From contig CAMLHZ010000003.1 in the NCBI GenBank assembly GCA_946480085.1, forward strand, positions 1 through 64,000: DNA of 64,000 bases, written 5' to 3'. The notes beneath the pieces are model-generated. The model worked only from the letters and a program-made list of their open reading frames with translations. It did no database searches and was not told where the DNA came from. Position numbers and translations under genes: made by a program. This DNA is from an uncultured Flavobacteriales bacterium. GTDB lineage: Bacteria > Bacteroidota > Bacteroidia > Flavobacteriales > Crocinitomicaceae. This document shows positions 58,556-64,000 of this stretch, one piece after another. How positions within the stretch are numbered: the stretch's first letter is position 1; every line of letters starts with the position of its first letter.

Positions 58556-60160
58556 CTACAAATTCGCGAAGAAATCGTTTCCTTTATCGTCAGTAATAAT
58601 AAACGCAGGGAAATCTTTGATCGTAATCTTTCTTACGGCCTCCATTCCCATTTCTTCAAAATCAACCACTTCAACCGATAGAATGTTCTCTTTTGCCAAA
58701 ATAGCGGCTGGACCTCCAATAGAACCCAAATAGAATCCACCGTATTTTCCACAAGCGTTGGTTACGTCTTTTGAACGGTTTCCTTTGGCAAGCATAATCA
58801 TACTTCCTCCAACACTTTGGAATTGGTCAACGTAAGAATCCATTCGTCCTGCTGTAGTTGGGCCAAAACTTCCTGATGGCATTCCTTCTGGCGTTTTAGC
58901 TGGACCAGCATAGTAAATTGGGTGATTTTTGAAATAATCCGGCATTGGTTTACCGCTATCGATAATCTCCTTGATCTTCGCATGCGCCATATCACGTGCA
59001 ACAATCAATGTTCCGTTCAACTTCAGGCGCGTTTTGATTGGATATTTCGACAACTCAGCCAATACTTCAGCCATTGGTCTGTCCAAATCAATCGTTACTG
59101 GTGGCTCCAATTGTGGTGGCATTTCTGGCAATAAACGACGTGGATTTTTCTCCAACTGCTCAACAAACAATCCTTCTTTCGTGATTTTCGCTTTGATATT
59201 TCTATCTGCAGAACATGAAACCCCCAATCCTACCGGACAAGATGCAGCATGACGTGGTAGACGAATAACACGAACATCATGCGTAAAGTATTTTCCTCCG
59301 AATTGTGCACCAATGGTACTTTCCTGACAAATTTGATTCACGCGTTTTTCCCACTCCAAATCACGGAAAGCCTGACCCCCCATGTTTCCTTCAGTAGGCA
59401 AATGATCGTAATATCCAGCCGAAGCTTTTTTAACTGCAGCCAAGTTTGCCTCAGCCGATGTTCCACCAATGACAAATGCCAAATGGTAAGGAGGACAAGC
59501 GGAGGTTCCTAAATCTTTGATTTTCTCTTTTACAAATTCCTCCAAAGAAGCGTCGTTTAATAACGATTTCGTTTTTTGGTAAAGGAACGTTTTGTTAGCC
59601 GAACCACCACCTTTTGCCAGGAACAAGAATTCGTATTTAGCACCTTGAGTCGCGTATAGATCTATTTGAGCTGGGAGGTTGGAACCTGAATTTTTCTCAT
59701 CAAACATCGTCAATGGAACAATTTGAGAGAAACGTAAGTTCTTTTCCTGATACGTATTGTAAATTCCTTTTGAAAGCCATTCAGCATCGTTGGCACCAGT
59801 GTACACATCTTCACCTTTTTTACCCATCACAATTGCCGTTCCTGTATCCTGACAAGAAGGTAATTGTCCTTCCGACGCCACAGTGGCATTTTGTAATAAG
59901 TTATACGCTACAAAACGGTCATTATCCGTAGCTTCCGGGTCGTCCAAAATTGCTTTCAGTTTTTCCAGATGCGAAGTTCTCAAGTAGAATGAAACATCAC
60001 TGATTGCCTCCTGAGCCAGTAATTCCAATCCTTTCGGATCAACTTTCAGGATTTCTCTATCACCTAATTTTTCAACAGAAACGTAGTCTGAAGAAATTTT
60101 GCGGTATTCCGTTGTGTCTTTTAAAATCGGGTAAGGGTTGGTGTACTCAAATTCTGGCAT
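58556..60160 (-). CDS. fumA: Fumarate hydratase class I (Fe-S dependent)
   Basis: 534 residues, normal for a single-chain class I fumarase. The three Fe-S cysteines are in [28 protein letters not shown] and [15 protein letters not shown]. The C-terminal half holds [20 protein letters not shown] and [18 protein letters not shown]. It hydrates fumarate to malate, and its [4Fe-4S] cluster is oxygen-sensitive in the family. The other, cluster-free fumarase is fumC at 49327-50715. A TAATTTTG promoter box is visible on the minus strand at 60181-60188. Confidence 0.97.
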   Translation of the reverse strand: MPEFEYTNPYPILKDTTEYRKISSDYVSVEKLGDREILKVDPKGLELLAQEAISDVSFYLRTSHLEKLKAILDDPEATDNDRFVAYNLLQNATVASEGQLPSCQDTGTAIVMGKKGEDVYTGANDAEWLSKGIYNTYQEKNLRFSQIVPLTMFDEKNSGSNLPAQIDLYATQGAKYEFLFLAKGGGSANKTFLYQKTKSLLNDASLEEFVKEKIKDLGTSACPPYHLAFVIGGTSAEANLAAVKKASAGYYDHLPTEGNMGGQAFRDLEWEKRVNQICQESTIGAQFGGKYFTHDVRVIRLPRHAASCPVGLGVSCSADRNIKAKITKEGLFVEQLEKNPRRLLPEMPPQLEPPVTIDLDRPMAEVLAELSKYPIKTRLKLNGTLIVARDMAHAKIKEIIDSGKPMPDYFKNHPIYYAGPAKTPEGMPSGSFGPTTAGRMDSYVDQFQSVGGSMIMLAKGNRSKDVTNACGKYGGFYLGSIGGPAAILAKENILSVEVVDFEEMGMEAVRKITIKDFPAFIITDDKGNDFFANL

Positions 60161-60180
60161 AACAATGTGTTTGAAGACTG

Positions 60181-60188
60181 CAAAATTA
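60181..60188 (-). promoter_or_regulatory. TAATTTTG -7 box for fumA
   Basis: On the minus strand, an exact TAnnTTTG 20 bases before the fumA ATG; no clear TTG at the expected upstream spacing. Confidence 0.4.
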
Positions 60189-60253
60189 AGGATTTTTGAA
60201 GTTTTGGAAATCGCTTTCGGTTAATTAGAAAGAATCTAAGAAATACGAAAATT

Positions 60254-60297
60254 CGTGATTTTACGAATTCATGAATTCATGGTATGGTGAAATCACG
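60254..60297. repeat. Hairpin with GAATTC palindrome
   Basis: CGTGATTT ... AAATCACG flank the perfect 14-base palindrome GAATTCATGAATTC. In the gap upstream of fumA, downstream of the exported paralogue pair; perhaps their terminator. Confidence 0.5.
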
Positions 60298-60328
60298 TTT
60301 TTCTGCGTTTTCGGTAATGATTTCCTTT

Positions 60329-61204
60329 TTAAGAAAGCACTATAACTCCATTAAAACTCCAAAATTCGACTCCTCTTGGAATAGACCCACGTGCAAAACG
60401 ATAGGACCCTAATAGCTGAATTATTTTTTCTTCCAGCTCATTTTCTTTTTTGTAATAATCCTCCGGATAAGAACTCGGAATGCGGAAATTCACTTGAATG
60501 TTCTCTGCACGACCTTCATGATTGATAATAAACTCCACACTGAATTCCTGAATTAATTCATAATGAAAGTCGAGATCTTTGACGAGTTTTTCCTCCAAAG
60601 AAATATTATTGATCGCCAGATACGAAATCGAGAAAAGTGAATCGTTTCTAATCAATTGATGTTCAAACTCCCGAAAAGAAACGGCATTATCAATTTCTGA
60701 TAGATTTAAGTTAACAGATATGCCCAATGTTTCTGTCGAGATAGAATAAACGCTGTCACGTGCTTCAACAATCAGGAGGTTGTCTTCCAAATACAAATCG
60801 AAAATATTACTGCGCCAGGATCTACCTTGACCAATTAGTGGCTTTGTAAAGAGTTCGATTGATTTTTCTTCGCCTTTTTCAGTGAAGGTGTTTAGAGAAC
60901 AGTACTCATTTTTTTCATCCGAATGCCTATAGATTTGTAGTAAGCGTTCTCCATTTGTAGACAAGAAAACATATCCGTCGTGGAAATAACGATCAGTTCT
61001 AAAGGCAATTTGCTTAGTCTTAACATCGAAAACAGCCGTAAAACCGCTGCTTGACATTTTGCTTTCGGGCACGCTAACAAGGTAGTGACTTTTACTACTG
61101 TTGTATTTTTGATAAGGCAAATACTGAGGCATGTAATCTGCCTGCACATTTGCAGTCAAAAGAGTGATCGCAATGGTAACGATGTATTTCTTCAGTAAAT
61201 TCAT
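60329..61204 (-). CDS. Exported protein, paralogue pair member 2, TonB-C-like end
   Basis: 291 residues; signal peptide MNLLKKYIVTIAITLLTANV ending near QA. Shares with its neighbour YNSSKSHYLVSVPESKM, FTAVFDVKTKQIAFRTDRYF and HDGYVFLSTNGERLLQI. The last 80 residues (EFSVEFIINHEGRAENIQVN, then FARGSIPRGVEFWSFNGV) have the strand pattern and Gly-rich turn of TonB C-terminal-like domains. Function unknown. Its first four bases overlap the upstream gene's stop (ATGA), so the pair is co-translated. Confidence 0.8.
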   Translation of the reverse strand: MNLLKKYIVTIAITLLTANVQADYMPQYLPYQKYNSSKSHYLVSVPESKMSSSGFTAVFDVKTKQIAFRTDRYFHDGYVFLSTNGERLLQIYRHSDEKNEYCSLNTFTEKGEEKSIELFTKPLIGQGRSWRSNIFDLYLEDNLLIVEARDSVYSISTETLGISVNLNLSEIDNAVSFREFEHQLIRNDSLFSISYLAINNISLEEKLVKDLDFHYELIQEFSVEFIINHEGRAENIQVNFRIPSSYPEDYYKKENELEEKIIQLLGSYRFARGSIPRGVEFWSFNGVIVLS

Positions 61205-62052
61205 TTCTTGGAGCTGATGATGGCTCTATCCACGAAATACCAATACTCTAATCCTTCGGGAATACCTTTCGTATCTAATTCGTAAGATTTAATCAGTGCT
61301 ATGATCTTGCTTCGAAGAGCTATGTTTTTATCTCGTGAATCTGTTTTGACATAAACTCGTTGTATTTCATAATCACCTGAAGTGTTGAGTATAATTTCCA
61401 ATTCCAAAGTAAATTCAGCATTCTTGAGTTCAGTTTCCTGCAGCAATTTGTCCATTAAGGGTACACCTTTAACGGTGAGTTTATTAAGGTTAAAAACGGA
61501 ATCCGGAAGACTAAAACCGGCATTAAATTTCTCGTGAAACTTCCCTTCATCGAACTGCGTCTCTCTTTTCCTAACCGTTGTTTGAAAAGTTTCTGTAGAG
61601 AAGCTGTAAATGGAATCTTCACACTCGATTATGACGTTTTTGTTTTCCGTATATACATCCGCAATTGAAGTTATGTGGGAGATTAACCGTGGAAGGAAAG
61701 CTTTGGTGAACACATCATAAGTTTGTATCTCTCCTTTGGCCGTTATCGTATTGATTGAACATTGTTCTTTTCCATCGATAAATAAATTATTGATGTGAAA
61801 AAGTACATTTCCGTTTTCCGAAAGAAAGACCATGCCGTCATGAAAATAAGTGTCTGTTTTGAAAAGCAAGGCTTTACTTTCAGCGTTAAAAACGGCTGTA
61901 TATCCCTTCCAGGATTCATTGTTCTCGGGAACGGTTACCAAGTAATGTGATTTCGTGGAATTGTACTTTAACATCGCTTTAAAATCGATAACGATAATTG
62001 CTTGTGCTTTTAGCGATAGAAAAAATAAGAAGAGGGTTAATATTGTTTTCAT
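61201..62052 (-). CDS. Exported protein, paralogue pair member 1, TonB-C-like end
   Basis: 283 residues; signal peptide ends near SLKAQA. Conserved with the downstream neighbour: YNSTKSHYLVTVPENNE, YTAVFNAESKALLFKTDTYF, HDGMVFLSENGNVLFHI, YSFSTETFQTTV. The C-terminal ELEIILNTSGDYEIQRVYVK and GIPEGLEYWYFVDRAIISSK match the neighbour's TonB-C-like end. The N-terminal two-thirds could be a propeller-like or beta-sandwich region. No function can be named. Confidence 0.8.
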   Translation of the reverse strand: MKTILTLFLFFLSLKAQAIIVIDFKAMLKYNSTKSHYLVTVPENNESWKGYTAVFNAESKALLFKTDTYFHDGMVFLSENGNVLFHINNLFIDGKEQCSINTITAKGEIQTYDVFTKAFLPRLISHITSIADVYTENKNVIIECEDSIYSFSTETFQTTVRKRETQFDEGKFHEKFNAGFSLPDSVFNLNKLTVKGVPLMDKLLQETELKNAEFTLELEIILNTSGDYEIQRVYVKTDSRDKNIALRSKIIALIKSYELDTKGIPEGLEYWYFVDRAIISSKK

Positions 62053-62071
62053 AGGTGTGTTTTAAGAAGGT

Positions 62072-62536
62072 TTAAACATCCAACAGATCAGCCTCGCTTT
62101 TCTGCTGTTTCTCGAGCATTTGTTTGTACTTGGGATAGGAAGTCTTAAAATGAATTATCCCATATGAGAAGCCAATAAATGCTCCAATGTACATGAGGTA
62201 ACCTCCGATTTTCAATTCTGGTGCATATTGTTCTCTAAACAGAAATGAGATATCTGCCAGAATAGTAGTTAGTAGAACACAAATGAATATCGACAAGAGT
62301 ACCCGAATGATGAATAATCGAAGCGCAATTCTGTTGGAAAAGGAAATACCGACAATCAGTAAACAAAGACCAAAATAAATTAGAAAAGGTATGTATTGCC
62401 AGCTATAGTTTTTAACGTAATATACGTAGGATCGATCACTGTTGGGAACTGATCCTGCTCTGTAAGGTAGAAAAAGTCCTGCTATGAAAATAATAGCGAT
62501 TAATAGAGCAAGGTAGTTTTGCGTTTTTCTTGACAT
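62072..62536 (-). CDS. Small polytopic membrane protein, unknown function
   Basis: 154 residues with four predicted membrane segments: LALLIAIIFIAGLFLPY, YIPFLIYFGLCLLIVGISF, LFIIRVLLSIFICVLLTTIL and IGGYLMYIGAFIGFSYGIIH. A basic start (MSRKTQ) and an acidic end (KSEADLLDV). It lies 20 bases before the paralogue pair on the same strand, so it is probably the first gene of that operon. It is divergent from the histidine kinase gene at the window end. Confidence 0.75.
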   Translation of the reverse strand: MSRKTQNYLALLIAIIFIAGLFLPYRAGSVPNSDRSYVYYVKNYSWQYIPFLIYFGLCLLIVGISFSNRIALRLFIIRVLLSIFICVLLTTILADISFLFREQYAPELKIGGYLMYIGAFIGFSYGIIHFKTSYPKYKQMLEKQQKSEADLLDV

Positions 62537-62602
62537 GAACTTATAACGTTGACAGGAAAATAAAAGTACGCAATAAAGCGTTTTTATTAAATTCGTTTAC
62601 CA

Positions 62603-64000
62603 ATGAATTTATATTCGAATAAGCAGAAGTGGAAAATTGTATTGCTCGTGGTGGCTTTGGTGCTTGTAGCCATGTCGCTTTGGGTTTCCAATACCACGGT
62701 TCAAAAAGTTTCTGATCGAGAACGTTTGCGCGCCAAACAATGGGCGGACGCGATCAAGAAAAAAGCGGAATTGGTGGAATTTACCGATCGTGCGTTTGTT
62801 CAATTGAGAAGGTACGAGAGACGTAAAATTCAGTTATACCTTGATGCGATTGCTGAAATCTCTAAACCAATCATGGGAGACGCTATTCCAAGTTATGCCT
62901 TTCCTTCAGCCATTATCGATGAAAACAATGATATTCCTGTAATTCTGGTAGACGATCAGGATGTGGTTTCCAGCTACTCTAATCTAGACCTGGACACTTC
63001 GGATATTCGAAAATTGTATCCTGAGTACAATAGAAAGCAATTGCAAAAGGCATTCGAAGACAGTTTGCTTCAATTGACGAAAGTTTGGGAAATTGATCAC
63101 ATTCCGTTGAAAGTAGAAGTGGTAGAAGGATTGACGATGACGTCGTTTTATACAGATTCAAAACGAACGATTGCTTTAGAAAACGAACGTGATTCATTAA
63201 TCAATTCATTCAATACTGAGTTGATTCAGGATACAAGATTGATTCCGGTTCTTTTAATGAATTCAATAAATGATTCGGTTGTTGCGAGTAATCTTCCTAA
63301 GGATAAAATCACAGAGAAGAATTTGAAGAAAACGATTGCCGATTTTAAATTGGTGAATGAACCCATTCGTGTGAAGTTTGGCGACATAGATGAGTATTTG
63401 ATTTACTACGACAATTCAGATGAGTTGAAACAGCTTCAGAACTTCCCATACATTCAGTTCTTCATTATTGGCTTGTTTATTATGATCGGTTATTTGCTTT
63501 TCAGTACGTTCCGAAAGGCAGAACAAAATCAGGTTTGGGCTGGAATGGCAAAGGAAACTGCGCACCAGTTAGGAACACCACTTTCTTCATTAATGGCTTG
63601 GGTACAACTGCTGGAAGCTCAGAATATTGATCCTACGATTATTGCTGAAATGCAAAAGGATATTGAACGCTTGGATAACGTATCACAACGCTTCTCCAAA
63701 ATTGGTTCGGAAACTCAACTTCTTCCGGTAAATATCAATACTACCGTTCAAAGTGTAATGGATTATTTACGACCGCGTATTTCCCAAAAGGTGGAACTCT
63801 CTTGTAAACTTCTTGAAGGCGAAACACTGGTGGCTCATAATCCGCCTTTGTTGGAATGGGTAATGGAAAACATTGTAAAGAATGCAGTGGATTCCATGGA
63901 ATCGAAAGGTAGTATTAAGGTTGCCGTTTCTACCGCACCAGAATGGGTTCATATCGATATTTCAGATACAGGTAAAGGATTACTTCCAAAACAGTTTAAA
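62603..64000 (+). CDS. Sensor histidine kinase (3' truncated by window edge)
   Basis: The first 466 residues; the frame is open to the last base. MNLYSNKQKWKIVLLVVALV opens a first membrane segment; an extracytoplasmic region of about 250 residues follows; a second segment is FFIIGLFIMIGYLLF (about 290-305). The dimerisation/phospho-acceptor block is GMAKETAHQLGTPLSSLMAW with His321, an atypical H-box (HQLGTP instead of HE-x-x-x-P). The N-box is VMENIVKNAVDSMESKG, then the G1 box DISDTGKGL; the final ATP-lid part lies beyond the window. It is an intact kinase as far as seen. Its regulator is not visible here. Confidence 0.93.
   Translation, partial: MNLYSNKQKWKIVLLVVALVLVAMSLWVSNTTVQKVSDRERLRAKQWADAIKKKAELVEFTDRAFVQLRRYERRKIQLYLDAIAEISKPIMGDAIPSYAFPSAIIDENNDIPVILVDDQDVVSSYSNLDLDTSDIRKLYPEYNRKQLQKAFEDSLLQLTKVWEIDHIPLKVEVVEGLTMTSFYTDSKRTIALENERDSLINSFNTELIQDTRLIPVLLMNSINDSVVASNLPKDKITEKNLKKTIADFKLVNEPIRVKFGDIDEYLIYYDNSDELKQLQNFPYIQFFIIGLFIMIGYLLFSTFRKAEQNQVWAGMAKETAHQLGTPLSSLMAWVQLLEAQNIDPTIIAEMQKDIERLDNVSQRFSKIGSETQLLPVNINTTVQSVMDYLRPRISQKVELSCKLLEGETLVAHNPPLLEWVMENIVKNAVDSMESKGSIKVAVSTAPEWVHIDISDTGKGLLPKQFK

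Overview
The window reads as a chromosomal segment of a Bacteroidota bacterium, most likely a flavobacterium-like member (Flavobacteriales; a Fluviicola/Crocinitomicaceae-type relative is my guess, not shown). The reasons are low-to-moderate GC, several exported proteins with type IX secretion (T9SS) C-terminal sorting domains, choice-of-anchor-L proteins, TAnnTTTG-type promoter boxes, LytS/LytTR signalling, and a DNA polymerase III alpha subunit carrying its own N-terminal proofreading exonuclease. I see no tRNA, rRNA, CRISPR array, prophage or insertion sequence.

Layout. 1-8.3 kb: the 3' part of an AcnB-type aconitase and a complete AcnA/mitochondrial-type aconitase, separated by four minus-strand genes (glycosyltransferase, outer-membrane barrel, two exported proteins). 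8.3-12.1 kb: exported and outer-membrane proteins, with a duplicated hairpin plus signal-peptide remnant. 12.1-21.9 kb: housekeeping genes dapD, ruvX, def and dnaE, a cluster of three DUF1573 proteins and a SirB1-like protein. 22-30 kb: two overlapping giant WG-repeat proteins followed by a propeller protein and a lipoprotein. 30-39 kb: MoxR ATPase, SurA-like chaperone, T9SS cargo, a lone LytTR regulator, superoxide dismutase and a tandem pair of choice-of-anchor-L adhesin-like proteins. 39-49 kb: a VWD-domain protein with a Pro-rich repeat tail, an AsmA-like protein, a VWA-domain T9SS protein and two tandem PNGase F-like glycoamidases. 49-64 kb: class II fumarase, a TonB-receptor-like barrel, a LytS/LytR two-component pair, a front-end-type fatty acid desaturase, a miniature T9SS protein, class I fumarase, a pair of exported paralogues, and the 5' part of a sensor histidine kinase cut by the window end.

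How the genes fit together. Two aconitases and two fumarases of different classes (one Fe-S, one Fe-S-free) plus an Fe/Mn superoxide dismutase suggest TCA-cycle redundancy against iron or oxidative stress. The rest is dominated by envelope and secreted proteins, many as adjacent paralogous pairs, which points to repeated local duplication. The intergenic regions hold several families of degenerate, quasi-periodic inverted repeats, the most unusual non-coding feature of the window.
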